DNA of 64,000 bases from Halarcobacter sp. (GCF_963675975.1 NZ_OY780939.1:1612001-1676000), one strand, 5' to 3'. Counted from the stretch's first letter, positions 19,391 through 28,017 are shown. Notes: a model not told the origin generated them from the letters alone. Made by a program: numbers and translations.

Positions 19391-21349
19391 ATGAAGAAAG
19401 TTATAGGTTTGTCGTTTATCTGTGCTTCAGTACTTATTGCACAAGATAGTGTAGATATTGGAACTATATCAGTAGAAGAAAAAGTTAATACAAAAATTGT
19501 TAAAAATGTTAGTTCAGAGCAAATAAAATCAGCAGATTTAGCTGAAGCCTTGAGTAAAAATGTACCATCTGTAAGTTTAGTTAGAAGAAGTGGTATTGCA
19601 AATGATATTATCTTAAGGGGAGCAAAAAAAGATAATATTAATGTTTTAATAGATGATAGTAAGATTTACGGAGCTTGTCCTAATAGAATGGATCCAACTA
19701 CCTCTCATATCTTAACAAATAATATTGATAGTATAGAGATTATAGAGGGTCCTTTTGATGTGGAAAACTTTGGTACTTTAAGTGGACTTGTAAAAGTTAA
19801 AACTAAAGAGCCAACTGAAAAACTAAGTGGAGATATAAATTTAAATATTGGAAGTTTTGGTTATAGAAAAACTTCATTTAATGTAAGTGGTGGAAATGAA
19901 TATATAAAATTTTTATTATCAGCTTCAAAAGAGAAATCTGATTCTTATGAAGATGGAGATGGTAATAACTTTTATGAACAACAAGTGTATCATGGTATAC
20001 CAACTGCAAATAGATATTCTAGTTCAGATTTAGAAGCTTATGATAAGAAAACTCTTCTTGCTAAAACAATTATAAATCTTGATGACAGTTCAGAATTAAC
20101 TTTGTCATATACAGCAAATAGAAGTGATAATATTTTATACCCAAATACACCAATGGATGCTGATTATGATGATTCAAATATTTATACAGTTGAATATACA
20201 AAAAGAGATTTAGGAGAGTTTTCTAAAGAGTTGAATCTTGAATATTACTATTCTGATGTTGACCATCCTATGAGTACTACACTTAGAAATAATGGTGCTA
20301 TGATGATGACAAATCATATGAAATCTTCAATTTGGGGAACTAAACTAAAAAATAGTTTTGATTTATTTGATGGAACTTTATTAACTGGTTTAGATATGAG
20401 TGAAAGAAACTGGAAGGGTAAATACTATAATAAAATGAACTCTTATATTAGAGATTCTATTTCTAGTACAGATACAAAAAACAAAGCAGCTTTTTTAAAG
20501 TATGAAAAATCATTTGGAAAATTAGATATAGATATAGGTACAAGATATGATAGAACATCTATAGATACTGAAAATACAACAATGCAAGATAAAGATTATA
20601 ATGCTTTAAATGGGCATATCTTTGCAGTATATAATTTAGATGAAGATACAAAACTTTTTGCTGGAGTTGGGAAATCTGAAAGGGTACCTGATGCAAGAGA
20701 ATTGTATATAGTAAGTTCAACAGGAATGGTTCAAGGTAATGATAACTTAGAATCTGTAAAAAACAGAGAAATAGATTTAGGTTTTGAAAAAACTATTGGT
20801 GATTTTAATATTAAAACAAAAGTTTTTTATTCTAATTTGGATGATTATATTTATAATATAAATGGAACAACATTTCAAAATATTGATGCAAAAATATATG
20901 GTATGGAAGTTTCAGGATATTATCTATTTTCAGAAAATCTAATCTTTGATTATGGAGTATCATATTTAAGAGGTAAAAAAGATGAAGCTATTTTAGGTCA
21001 AACTGATAGAGATTTAGCTGAAATACCACCTCTAAAAGGAACTTTATCATTAACTTATGATTTTGGAGTAAGCCAGTTAACTACTCAAATGATTGCCTCA
21101 AAAGGTTGGAGTAATTATGATATAGATAATGGAGAACAAGATTTAGGAGCTTATACAGTATTTAATGCAAAGTATAATCATAAAATTAGTAAGAATTTTG
21201 ATATTACATTAGGTGTTGATAATATATTTGATAAAACATATGCTTCAACAAATACATATAATGATATTAGATATATAGGAGCTGGCAATACTGAGTTATT
21301 AAATGACCCAGGAAGATATGCCTATGTAAATTTAAAATTTAGTTTTTAA
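19391..21349 (+). CDS. TonB-dependent outer-membrane receptor, probable copper type (OprC/NosA-like)
   Basis: Outer-membrane barrel with plug driven by TonB. Start chosen at the second ATG because AAGGA lies 5 bases before it; an ATG at 19385 sits on the SD. 652 residues: signal peptide (about 1-18), plug (about 25-145; LRGAKKDNINVLIDD, SIEIIEGP), then a beta-barrel ending in the terminal aromatic LKFSF. The plug has GACPNRMDP with C96 and M100, matching the CxxxM copper site known in OprC, and the barrel has an HPM (H292-x-M294) near a methionine-rich stretch, like OprC's H-x-M. Copper is thus the likely cargo. No TonB or copper exporter gene is adjacent. Confidence 0.85.
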   Translation: MKKVIGLSFICASVLIAQDSVDIGTISVEEKVNTKIVKNVSSEQIKSADLAEALSKNVPSVSLVRRSGIANDIILRGAKKDNINVLIDDSKIYGACPNRMDPTTSHILTNNIDSIEIIEGPFDVENFGTLSGLVKVKTKEPTEKLSGDINLNIGSFGYRKTSFNVSGGNEYIKFLLSASKEKSDSYEDGDGNNFYEQQVYHGIPTANRYSSSDLEAYDKKTLLAKTIINLDDSSELTLSYTANRSDNILYPNTPMDADYDDSNIYTVEYTKRDLGEFSKELNLEYYYSDVDHPMSTTLRNNGAMMMTNHMKSSIWGTKLKNSFDLFDGTLLTGLDMSERNWKGKYYNKMNSYIRDSISSTDTKNKAAFLKYEKSFGKLDIDIGTRYDRTSIDTENTTMQDKDYNALNGHIFAVYNLDEDTKLFAGVGKSERVPDARELYIVSSTGMVQGNDNLESVKNREIDLGFEKTIGDFNIKTKVFYSNLDDYIYNINGTTFQNIDAKIYGMEVSGYYLFSENLIFDYGVSYLRGKKDEAILGQTDRDLAEIPPLKGTLSLTYDFGVSQLTTQMIASKGWSNYDIDNGEQDLGAYTVFNAKYNHKISKNFDITLGVDNIFDKTYASTNTYNDIRYIGAGNTELLNDPGRYAYVNLKFSF

Positions 21350-21356
21350 AAACTTA

Positions 21357-21383
21357 GATTAAAAGAGATTTTCTCTTTTAATC
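21357..21383. terminator. Two-way terminator between TonB receptor and HD-protein genes
   Basis: GATTAAAAGAGA (21357-21368) and TCTCTTTTAATC (21372-21383) are perfect arms around a TTT loop. The right arm contains the stop codon of the leftward HD gene (21378-21380). Confidence 0.8.
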
Positions 21384-22607
21384 AAAATCCATCCTAACCT
21401 GAGTTTGTCCAGTTGTACAAAACTCTTCATCTATATTTTTAGCTAAAGCACTAAAATCTACACCCTCAATCTCTTTTAAAGATTTCATTATTTGTTTTTT
21501 ACCATTTACTAATTCTTTTGATTTTATTCCATGTGAAATAGATAAACTAGCTTCAACAAAGGCTGAAAGTTTGTCACATTGTTTTAATGCTTTTCCATCA
21601 ACTGGATTATATCTATCCATATTATATTTTGAAATATCATCTACAAATTCAACTTTACCATCTTTATAAATTCTATTTGCAAATTCATCTTTAAAATTAT
21701 CAAACATACCTAAAATATAACAAAACTCTTCGTGGATAAAATCTGGTAGGTTTGGCAGTATCTCTTCATTTATCTTTTTATTTTCATATTCAGCTATGAT
21801 ATCTGATAAATCATCAACAGAGTATTTTACAGGAGTTATTATATCTCTTGTTAAAGCTTCTGGTAAATCATGAAATAGCGAAACAAAAAAGTTGTTTTCT
21901 ATTCTTTTTTCACAAGCATTTACCTCTAAAGAGTAAAAGTAAGAAAAAATAGCTACAGTTAACATATGCCCTAAAACTGAAGTTTCAGGTATTCTTGGTG
22001 TTTGTGCCCATCTTTTTTGAAATCTAAGTCTTCCACTTAAATCAACTATTTTTGCAAGTTTTTTCTTTAAAGCAATTTTTCTAACACCTATTAATTCATA
22101 ATAATCTTCTAGCTCATCTTCAACACTTTTTTTTACACTTTCAATATCAGAAAGAAAAGTAGAAGTTTGATAAACAATAGAAAACTCCCATCTAGTTGAG
22201 AGATATGAGGCAGCTTTTAGTATAAATCTCTCTTTTTTATAGATATTTGGATTGTTTAGGTATTCTTCAAACTTTTGTAAAAACAGTCCATTATCAATTG
22301 ATGAAATAGATTTTTCAAGATTTGCAATAACCCAAGAGTTAATCTCTTTAGCCCTTTTTTGAAGGGCATTTCTAAATACATCAGGTCTTATATCTGTTAC
22401 AACTACTCGTCTTAAAAACTCAAATATTCCAGCTTCTATTAGATGGTTATAATTTACATCTGGCTCAAATTTTGCTATAAAATAAGCTATTATAAATTTG
22501 TGTGCTTGTTTATCAAGTTCAACCAACTCAACCATTCGTGGATAGTCATTCCATCTTTGAATTGAAGCTGAGGAGAAAATATAATCTATAATTTTAGGAT
22601 TTATCAT
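21378..22607 (-). CDS. HD-domain phosphohydrolase with duplicated HD-like halves
   Basis: Metal-dependent phosphohydrolase of the HD/YfbR type (substrate unknown; nucleotides are common). Start moved to the ATG at 22607, giving 409 residues; the longer reading from 22643 adds only a basic leader and runs into an upstream small ORF. The C-terminal half has RW-x3-PR-x2-E-x5-H (R199 to H214) and the HD pair H246-D247 in LFHDLPEAL, then RDIITPV. The N-terminal half repeats the pattern RW-x3-PR-x2-E (R18 onward) and TDIRPDV at nearly the same spacing, but the HD dipeptide is absent, so it looks like a dead copy. Downstream hairpin terminates it. Confidence 0.82.
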   Translation of the reverse strand: MINPKIIDYIFSSASIQRWNDYPRMVELVELDKQAHKFIIAYFIAKFEPDVNYNHLIEAGIFEFLRRVVVTDIRPDVFRNALQKRAKEINSWVIANLEKSISSIDNGLFLQKFEEYLNNPNIYKKERFILKAASYLSTRWEFSIVYQTSTFLSDIESVKKSVEDELEDYYELIGVRKIALKKKLAKIVDLSGRLRFQKRWAQTPRIPETSVLGHMLTVAIFSYFYSLEVNACEKRIENNFFVSLFHDLPEALTRDIITPVKYSVDDLSDIIAEYENKKINEEILPNLPDFIHEEFCYILGMFDNFKDEFANRIYKDGKVEFVDDISKYNMDRYNPVDGKALKQCDKLSAFVEASLSISHGIKSKELVNGKKQIMKSLKEIEGVDFSALAKNIDEEFCTTGQTQVRMDFD

Positions 22608-22722
22608 TTTTGTCTTCTTTATCTTCTTTATTTGAATCATCAAAAAATATCATTTTTTTACCTAACATCATAAAAGCAGTTACTGTTCCAACTACTACAT
22701 AAGCTACCCAAGGTTCATGCAT
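22594..22722 (-). CDS. Small single-span membrane protein (42 aa)
   Basis: A short reading frame starting MHEPWVAYVVVGTVTAFMML: a short N-terminus, one transmembrane helix (about 5-20), then a basic-acidic tail (KK, DD, and repeated Lys/Glu/Asp). It overlaps the start of the downstream HD gene by 14 bases, consistent with translational coupling. An AAGAG lies about six bases before the ATG. Not recognised; it has the look of a small membrane subunit or regulatory peptide. It also argues for the shorter start of the HD gene. Confidence 0.6.
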   Translation of the reverse strand: MHEPWVAYVVVGTVTAFMMLGKKMIFFDDSNKEDKEDKNDKS

Positions 22723-22820
22723 GACGACTCTTTTTTTTGTTTTGATTATTCCATAACATTGATAAATAGGCCCTTATAAAATTTTTTTTAAATTTTTGAT
22801 GCAAAATGAAAAATTAGGTG

Positions 22821-22826
22821 TATAAT
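22821..22826 (+). promoter_or_regulatory. -10 promoter box of the DUF2156 gene
   Basis: Extended TGTATAAT, 34 bases before the ATG at 22861; the leader holds the ribosome site AAGGA. Confidence 0.65.
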
Positions 22827-22860
22827 TCCGAAAAATATTAATTTAAGGAAAAAGAATTAA

Positions 22861-23841
22861 ATGTCAACTTTGACAATAAGCAACTACACGTTAAAACACT
22901 TTGATTTAAAAGCAAAAGAGGTTATGGACAAATATTTAGAACTAATAAATGTAGATGTTAGTGATTATACATTTGCAGGAAATTATATTTGGCTTTCAAC
23001 TGCTACAGGATTTTATGCGATTGTAAATGATACATTTTGTTTATTTATTTTAAACTCAGGTGAATTAACTATGCTTTTACCTCCAATAGGTAAGAAAGAA
23101 AAAACATATGATGCAATTTTACAATGTTTTGAGATAATGAATACTCATAACAGCAATAGAAATTACTCAAAAATTGAGTATGTGCATGAAGATATATTAG
23201 AAGGTTTTGTGGATTACTTGGAAGAGGGTACTTTAATATATGAGATGTTAAAAGATTTTATTATAGAGAAGAAGTTAGTTGATTATATTTACAAAGTTGA
23301 TGATTTAATTGATTTAAAAGGTGATTCTTATAAATCAAAGAGAAATGAGATTAATAAATTTAAAAAAATATACCCAGAACATAAAATTGAAGTTTTAGAT
23401 ATAGATAAACATGGAAAAGCTGTTTTAGATTTATTTAACAAGTGGGTAAAAGATAGAACAACATATATGCCAAAAGAGGAAGTTGAAGTTTTCCTAGATG
23501 GTATCTATTTTGAAAGATTTGCTATAAAAAGACTTGTAAATGATTATAAAAATCTTGACATAATAGGTCTTGTTATCTATATTGATGGTGAGGTAAAAGG
23601 TTTTACTGTTGGTGAAAAAATTAATGCTAATACAGCAAGTGTTATTATAGAAAAAACAGATTTTGAAGTTTTAGGGTGTGCTCAATTTATTTTTAGAGAG
23701 TTTAGTAAAATTTTAAAAGATAAATATAGTGTTGAATATATAAATGTTGGTGATGATATGGGATTTGAAAACCTTAAAAAAGTTAAGATGTCATATAGAC
23801 CAAATAAATTAGTACCAAAATATACAATATACCAAAAATGA
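22861..23841 (+). CDS. DUF2156 protein (phosphatidylglycerol lysyltransferase C-terminal-like, GNAT fold)
   Basis: 326 residues resembling the DUF2156 family: a tandem GNAT fold related to the aminoacyl-transferase part of MprF/LysX but without the membrane flippase. Visible family traits are the N-terminal F-x-N-x-WLS strand (AGNYIWLS, about 40-47), a YKSKRNEINKFKK segment (about 159-171), IDGEVKGFTVGE (about 242-253) and the closing YINVGDDMGFENLKKVKMSYRP. The C-terminal NVGDD...LKK-x-K-x-S-Y-P pattern is characteristic. Acceptor unknown. It overlaps the following GNAT gene by four bases (ATGA), so both are made together. Confidence 0.82.
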   Translation: MSTLTISNYTLKHFDLKAKEVMDKYLELINVDVSDYTFAGNYIWLSTATGFYAIVNDTFCLFILNSGELTMLLPPIGKKEKTYDAILQCFEIMNTHNSNRNYSKIEYVHEDILEGFVDYLEEGTLIYEMLKDFIIEKKLVDYIYKVDDLIDLKGDSYKSKRNEINKFKKIYPEHKIEVLDIDKHGKAVLDLFNKWVKDRTTYMPKEEVEVFLDGIYFERFAIKRLVNDYKNLDIIGLVIYIDGEVKGFTVGEKINANTASVIIEKTDFEVLGCAQFIFREFSKILKDKYSVEYINVGDDMGFENLKKVKMSYRPNKLVPKYTIYQK

Positions 23842-24260
23842 AAATATCAAAAGCTTCTAAAAAAGATATAAAAAAACTTTTTGAGCTAGAAAATAAAGTT
23901 TTTAAAGGTGATATTATGATGATGAAACTAAGTAGTTTTTATTATCATGTGGAAAAAAACTTTTTATATAAAGTTGAAGTTGATAAACAAATTGTGGGAT
24001 ATATATTGTGGTTAAAAAGAAAAAGATTTTTTAGACTTTATTCTCTTGCAGTTTTAGAAGAATTTAGAAAATTGGGTCTGGCAACAAAACTGTTAGATTT
24101 TAGTTTAGAAAAACTAAAGAAAAAAGATTTGCAACTTGAAGTTAGAGTTTCAAATGAAAAAGCTATAAAACTTTATGAAAAATATGGATTTAAAAAAGTA
24201 AAGATTTTAGAGAAGTATTATGAAAATGAGGATGGGGTTTTAATGAGAATGGAAAGATAA
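23838..24260 (+). CDS. GNAT-family N-acetyltransferase (RimI-like)
   Basis: 140-residue acetyl-CoA-dependent acetyltransferase. The acetyl-CoA loop is visible in SLAVLEEFRKLGLATKLLDFSL (shown in part; R/Q-x-x-G-x-A pattern as RKLGLA, about 76-81), followed by LEVRVSNEKAIKLYEKYGFKKV, the usual motif B. Similar to RimI-type protein N-acetyltransferases, but substrate cannot be set from sequence. Coupled by ATGA overlap to the DUF2156 gene; its stop lies in a small hairpin before convergent rpiB. Confidence 0.88.
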   Translation: MKISKASKKDIKKLFELENKVFKGDIMMMKLSSFYYHVEKNFLYKVEVDKQIVGYILWLKRKRFFRLYSLAVLEEFRKLGLATKLLDFSLEKLKKKDLQLEVRVSNEKAIKLYEKYGFKKVKILEKYYENEDGVLMRMER

Positions 24261-24270
24261 ACTTTCCTTT
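24251..24270. terminator. Hairpin between convergent GNAT and rpiB genes
   Basis: GGAAAG (24251-24256) pairs with CTTTCC (24262-24267) around ATAAA, then TTT. The GNAT stop lies in the loop. Short stem, moderate support. Confidence 0.5.
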
Positions 24271-24273
24271 CTC

Positions 24274-24723
24274 TTAAACTCTGCAGCTTCCAAAAAGGTT
24301 ATTGATTTTATCAACTCTACCTTCGTGTCTTCCACCTTCAAAAGAAGCATTATTCCATGCGTCAACAATAGCTTCAACCATACCATATCCAGAAACTCTT
24401 TCTCCCATACATAGTACATTTGCATCATTGTGCTCTCTTGCCATTTTTGCTGAATATTCGTTATGGCAAAGTGCTGCTCTGATTCCATCAAATTTATTTG
24501 CAGCCATAGACATACCTATACCTGAACCACAAATTAATATCCCTTTGCTTCCTTCATTTGCAAGTACTTCTTGACATACTTTTGCAGCGAAATCTGGATA
24601 ATCAACTCTATCTTTTGTAAAAGGACCCATATCTATAACTTCATGTCCTCTTGCTTCAAATAGTTCTTTTACATATGCTTTAATATCAATACCTGCATGG
24701 TCTGCACCTATAAAATATTTCAT
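24274..24723 (-). CDS. rpiB: Ribose-5-phosphate isomerase B
   Basis: Interconverts ribose 5-phosphate and ribulose 5-phosphate. 149 residues with GADHAGI at the N-terminus, catalytic cysteine C65 in ILICGSGIGMS, NKFDGIRAALC and the CHNEYSAKMAREHNDANVL segment with the conserved histidine. Its ATG overlaps the lepB stop by one base (TAATG), so it is the third gene of the folD-lepB-rpiB unit. Confidence 0.97.
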   Translation of the reverse strand: MKYFIGADHAGIDIKAYVKELFEARGHEVIDMGPFTKDRVDYPDFAAKVCQEVLANEGSKGILICGSGIGMSMAANKFDGIRAALCHNEYSAKMAREHNDANVLCMGERVSGYGMVEAIVDAWNNASFEGGRHEGRVDKINNLFGSCRV

Positions 24724-25508
24724 TAATATATTCCCTCTTTATGATTTATTTCTAATTGTTTACCTTCCATATCTTTCTCTATTGAAGATGGTGTTCTAAA
24801 AACTCTGTCCCATCTAATCTCTTTATTTTCATCCCAAGAGAAATATATAAACCAAGGCTTTCCTACTATATATTTATATTTAACTGTTCCCCAAAATCTT
24901 GAATCATTTGAATGGTCTCTATTATCACCCATCATAAAGAATTCACCTTCAGGGATTTGTATTGGTAACATATCAAATAATTGATAAGGTTGTAAACCAT
25001 CTCTTGTAACTGCTGGGTCGTTATGAATTCCTGGATGGTCTTTTCTATATGGATCTACAACAAACAGTTTGTCATTTAATTCTACAATTTGATAATCTTT
25101 ATAATTCTCTTTTACATATTCATTACCTTCACTTGGGTGAAGTAAAAGATGTTTATCTTTTAAAGCGATTATATCTCCACCTGTTGCAACACATCTTTTT
25201 ACATAATGGATTGAATCATTACCTGGATATCTAAATACTACGATGTCACCTCTTTGAGGTTTATCTCCCTCTATTAGGTGCCCATTATCATTAAAATCAG
25301 GTAGTACTTTTACTTCAAGCCAAGGAATTCTAGGAACAGGTATCCCATAAGAGAATTTTTTTACAAAAAGCATATCTCCAATTAGAAGTGAGTTTTTCAT
25401 ACTTCCACTAGGAATAACAAATGCTTGTGCAATAAAAAATATAATTGTAAGTACAATTACAACGGTTCCAGTCCAAGAACTAGACCATCTATAAATTTTT
25501 CCTAGCAT
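24723..25508 (-). CDS. lepB: Signal peptidase I
   Basis: Inner-membrane serine protease that removes signal peptides in the periplasm. 261 residues: one transmembrane helix (about 13-31), then the Ser/Lys dyad S36 in PSGSM and K104 in HYVKRCVATGGD, and the box GDNRDHSNDSRFWG. A large insertion around 115-185 is usual for Gram-negative forms. Four bases downstream of folD and one-base overlap with rpiB. Confidence 0.97.
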   Translation of the reverse strand: MLGKIYRWSSSWTGTVVIVLTIIFFIAQAFVIPSGSMKNSLLIGDMLFVKKFSYGIPVPRIPWLEVKVLPDFNDNGHLIEGDKPQRGDIVVFRYPGNDSIHYVKRCVATGGDIIALKDKHLLLHPSEGNEYVKENYKDYQIVELNDKLFVVDPYRKDHPGIHNDPAVTRDGLQPYQLFDMLPIQIPEGEFFMMGDNRDHSNDSRFWGTVKYKYIVGKPWFIYFSWDENKEIRWDRVFRTPSSIEKDMEGKQLEINHKEGIY

Positions 25509-25512
25509 ATCA

Positions 25513-26367
25513 CTACTTTCTTTTATCTCTAAGTTTTGCCGCTTTTACTGTATTTTTAAGTAGCATTCCAATAGTCATTGGTCCAACTCCTCCTGGAACT
25601 GGTGTTATAAATGAACATTTATCTTTACAAGCTTCAAAATCAACATCTCCAACAAGTTTCCCTGTATCAAGTCTATTAATTCCTACATCAATAATAATTA
25701 CACCATCATTTATCATATCTTCTGTTACAAGATTTACCCGTCCAGCTGCAACGATAACTATATCTGCTCTTAAAGTATGAGCTTTTAAGTCTTTTGTTTT
25801 TGAGTTGCAAACTTCTACTGTAGCTTTTGCATTTATAAGTAATGATGCCATAGGTTTTCCAACAATATCAGAAGAACCAATTACACATACATTTTTACCA
25901 ACTAAATCTATGTTGTATTCTTCAAACATTCTCATCACACCAAAAGGAGTTGCAGGTAAAAATGCATCAAGATTTGAAACCATTCTTCCTACATTGTATG
26001 GGTGGAAACCATCAACATCTTTTAAAGGATTAATTGCTTCTAAAACTGTAGTTGTATCAATATGTTTTGGAACTGGAAGTTGAACTAAAATACCATCAAG
26101 TTTTGGGTCGTTGTTCATTTGCTCAATTAATTCTAATAGCTCTTCTTGAGTAGTAGAGGAATCTCTTTTGTGAACTTCAGAATAGATTCCAGCTGTTTCA
26201 CAAGCTTTATGTTTACTATTTACATAAGTTGCACTTGCAGCGTCATCCCCAACAAGAACAACTGCTAAACCTGGAGTTATGTTTTTTTCTTGTTTAAGTT
26301 CTTCTACTTCAACTCTTACTTCTTCTTTTATTTTATTAGATAAAGATTTACCATCTAGTAGTGTCAT
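25513..26367 (-). CDS. folD: Bifunctional methylenetetrahydrofolate dehydrogenase/cyclohydrolase
   Basis: NADP-dependent oxidation of 5,10-methylene-THF and hydrolysis to 10-formyl-THF. 284 residues; catalytic Y48-x3-K52 in TYVNSKHKAC, DGILVQLPVPKHID, the nucleotide-binding IGSSDIVGKPMASLL, and C-terminal TPVPGGVGPMTIGML. Heads folD-lepB-rpiB and is divergent from the cytochrome c gene. Confidence 0.98.
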   Translation of the reverse strand: MTLLDGKSLSNKIKEEVRVEVEELKQEKNITPGLAVVLVGDDAASATYVNSKHKACETAGIYSEVHKRDSSTTQEELLELIEQMNNDPKLDGILVQLPVPKHIDTTTVLEAINPLKDVDGFHPYNVGRMVSNLDAFLPATPFGVMRMFEEYNIDLVGKNVCVIGSSDIVGKPMASLLINAKATVEVCNSKTKDLKAHTLRADIVIVAAGRVNLVTEDMINDGVIIIDVGINRLDTGKLVGDVDFEACKDKCSFITPVPGGVGPMTIGMLLKNTVKAAKLRDKRK

Positions 26368-26424
26368 TGCTTTATAGCCTCATATATTTTTAATTTTAGG
26401 TTGATATAATATCTAAAAAATTTT

Positions 26425-26462
26425 TATACCACATTAAAATGAAAATCTAATTTGGTGGTATA
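26425..26462. promoter_or_regulatory. Inverted repeat in the folD/cytochrome divergent gap
   Basis: TATACCAC (26425-26432) and GTGGTATA (26455-26462) are exact reverse complements 22 bases apart. The right arm touches the cytochrome -10-like TATAGT. Candidate operator or looped site; no regulator identified. Confidence 0.45.
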
Positions 26463-26477
26463 GTATAAAGGTTGGAA

Positions 26478-26849
26478 TTGAGATTTCTCATTTTTTCACT
26501 TTTTTTTGTGACTTCTTTGTTCTCTCAAGAGATAGATAATTCTTTTATTACAAAATTTGAATATGGTGCAATGTTATATGATAATCCAAGGGGAATAGGG
26601 TGTGTAAAATGTCATGCAAAAGGTGACAAACCCGTAATCATTGCAAAATATAAAGAAAAAGATAAAAAAGGAAAAAAATTAATAGAAAAATCTATTATAG
26701 CCCCAGCCATAAACAATGTAAGTTTTGAAGTTTTTATTGATAAAATGACAGCCGATAAAACAGAATCAAAAATTATGCCAACATATTTTTTAACAGATGA
26801 AGAGTTAAAATCTTTATATTACTACATAAAAAATATAAATAAGAAGTAA
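26478..26849 (+). CDS. Periplasmic monohaem c-type cytochrome
   Basis: Secreted electron carrier. TTG at 26478 is preferred because AAAGG lies six bases upstream; another TTG at 26472 sits on that SD. 123 residues: signal peptide (about 1-16, ending LFSQ), one haem site C42VKCH46, and a likely axial methionine in KIMPTYFL near residue 103, the class I layout. The insert between haem and methionine is lysine-rich. No oxidase or reductase gene adjoins, so its partner is unknown. Confidence 0.88.
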   Translation: MRFLIFSLFFVTSLFSQEIDNSFITKFEYGAMLYDNPRGIGCVKCHAKGDKPVIIAKYKEKDKKGKKLIEKSIIAPAINNVSFEVFIDKMTADKTESKIMPTYFLTDEELKSLYYYIKNINKK

Positions 26850-26877
26850 CTTAAACAAAAATTAATATAAATTTAAA

Positions 26878-26883
26878 TATAAT
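26878..26883 (+). promoter_or_regulatory. -10 promoter box of rplY
   Basis: TATAAT in AAATATAATCACGC, 30 bases before the rplY ATG; leader ends with SD AAAGGAAAG. Confidence 0.65.
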
Positions 26884-26913
26884 CACGCTCTTATTTTAAA
26901 ACAAAGGAAAGTT

Positions 26914-27450
26914 ATGTTAGAGGGTATCGTAAGAGATAGTATGACAAAACAAGGAACTAAATCTTTAAGAAGAGATGGTTACTTAATTGCAAACATCTAC
27001 GGAAAAGGTTTAGAAAATATTAATGCTGCATTCAAAACGAATGAATTCATTAAATTTTTAAGAAACAAAACAACAATCGCATTTGATGTAAAAGTTGGTG
27101 ATAACACACTTAAAGTTGTAGTTCAAGAGTATCAAAAAGATCCTATCACTTCTGATTTATTACATGTTGATTTAATGGTAGCACAACCAGGTGTTGAAAC
27201 TTCATATAAAGTTCCAGTAACTGTTGAAGGTACTCCAAAAGGTTTAAAAAACAAAGGTCTTTTCATTTTCCATAAGAAAAGAGTTCCAGTAAAATGTACA
27301 ATTGAAAACTTACCAGAGTCTTTCAACTTACAAATTGCTGACCTTGACACAGGTGATTCAATCTTAATTAGAGATATGGAAATGCCAGAAGGTGTTAAAT
27401 GTTTCTTAGACCCAAGAGTTCCAGTTGTGGGTGTAATTAAAGCTAAGTAA
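26914..27450 (+). CDS. rplY: Large ribosomal subunit protein bL25 (Ctc/TL5 form)
   Basis: Binds 5S rRNA. 178 residues, the long form with a C-terminal beta domain after the RNA-binding L25 domain (about 1-90). The N-terminus has [15 protein letters not shown], the C-terminal part [24 protein letters not shown]. Codon use favours C-ending codons more than neighbours, as expected for a highly expressed gene. It leads the unit rplY-pth-lptF/G-nudix, a frequent rplY-pth order. Confidence 0.97.
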   Translation: MLEGIVRDSMTKQGTKSLRRDGYLIANIYGKGLENINAAFKTNEFIKFLRNKTTIAFDVKVGDNTLKVVVQEYQKDPITSDLLHVDLMVAQPGVETSYKVPVTVEGTPKGLKNKGLFIFHKKRVPVKCTIENLPESFNLQIADLDTGDSILIRDMEMPEGVKCFLDPRVPVVGVIKAK

Positions 27451-27460
27451 TTAACTTAAA

Positions 27461-28015
27461 ATGCATTTAATTGTTGGTCTTGGTAATATCGGTGAAAAAT
27501 ACGAATTAACAAGACACAATATAGGTTTTTTAGTCATCGATGAGATGACTAAAAGCTTAAATACTTCAAATATAAACAAATCAAACTTCAAAGCTGATGT
27601 TTTTAAATCAGGATACAATCTTTTCGTTAAACCAAAAACTTATATGAATCTTTCAGGTGATGCAGTTGTAGCTATAAAAGAGTATTATAAAATCGATATT
27701 GAAGATATAATTGTTATTCATGATGATTTAGATTTACCTTTTGGAACTGTAAAGTTTAAAATAGGTGGTGGTCATGGTGGTCATAATGGTTTAAAATCAA
27801 TAGATTCACATATTGGAAAAGATTATATTAGAGTTAGAATTGGTATTGGAAAACCACTTAATAAAGAAGATGTGGCAAACTATGTCTTATCAAACTTTTC
27901 AAAAGAAGAATTAAATAAATTAGAAGGTATAATCTCTCATACTATTTCAGCAATTGATGCACTTAAAAGTGGTGAATCAATTAATGAAGTAAAATCTAAA
28001 TTTACATTGAAATAA
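27461..28015 (+). CDS. pth: Peptidyl-tRNA hydrolase
   Basis: Recycles tRNA by cleaving peptidyl-tRNA. 184 residues with GLGNIGEKYELTRHNIGF holding N9 and catalytic H19, KPKTYMNLSG, HDDLDLPFG and GGGHGGHNGLKS. Ten bases after rplY and two bases before the permease gene. Confidence 0.98.
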   Translation: MHLIVGLGNIGEKYELTRHNIGFLVIDEMTKSLNTSNINKSNFKADVFKSGYNLFVKPKTYMNLSGDAVVAIKEYYKIDIEDIIVIHDDLDLPFGTVKFKIGGGHGGHNGLKSIDSHIGKDYIRVRIGIGKPLNKEDVANYVLSNFSKEELNKLEGIISHTISAIDALKSGESINEVKSKFTLK

Positions 28016-28017
28016 GA

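Noticed and set aside
22608-22643. Longer N-terminus for the HD protein
   Set aside because: The extra 12 residues are lysine/isoleucine filler that overlap the 42-aa membrane peptide; the ATG at 22607 starts at the conserved region.
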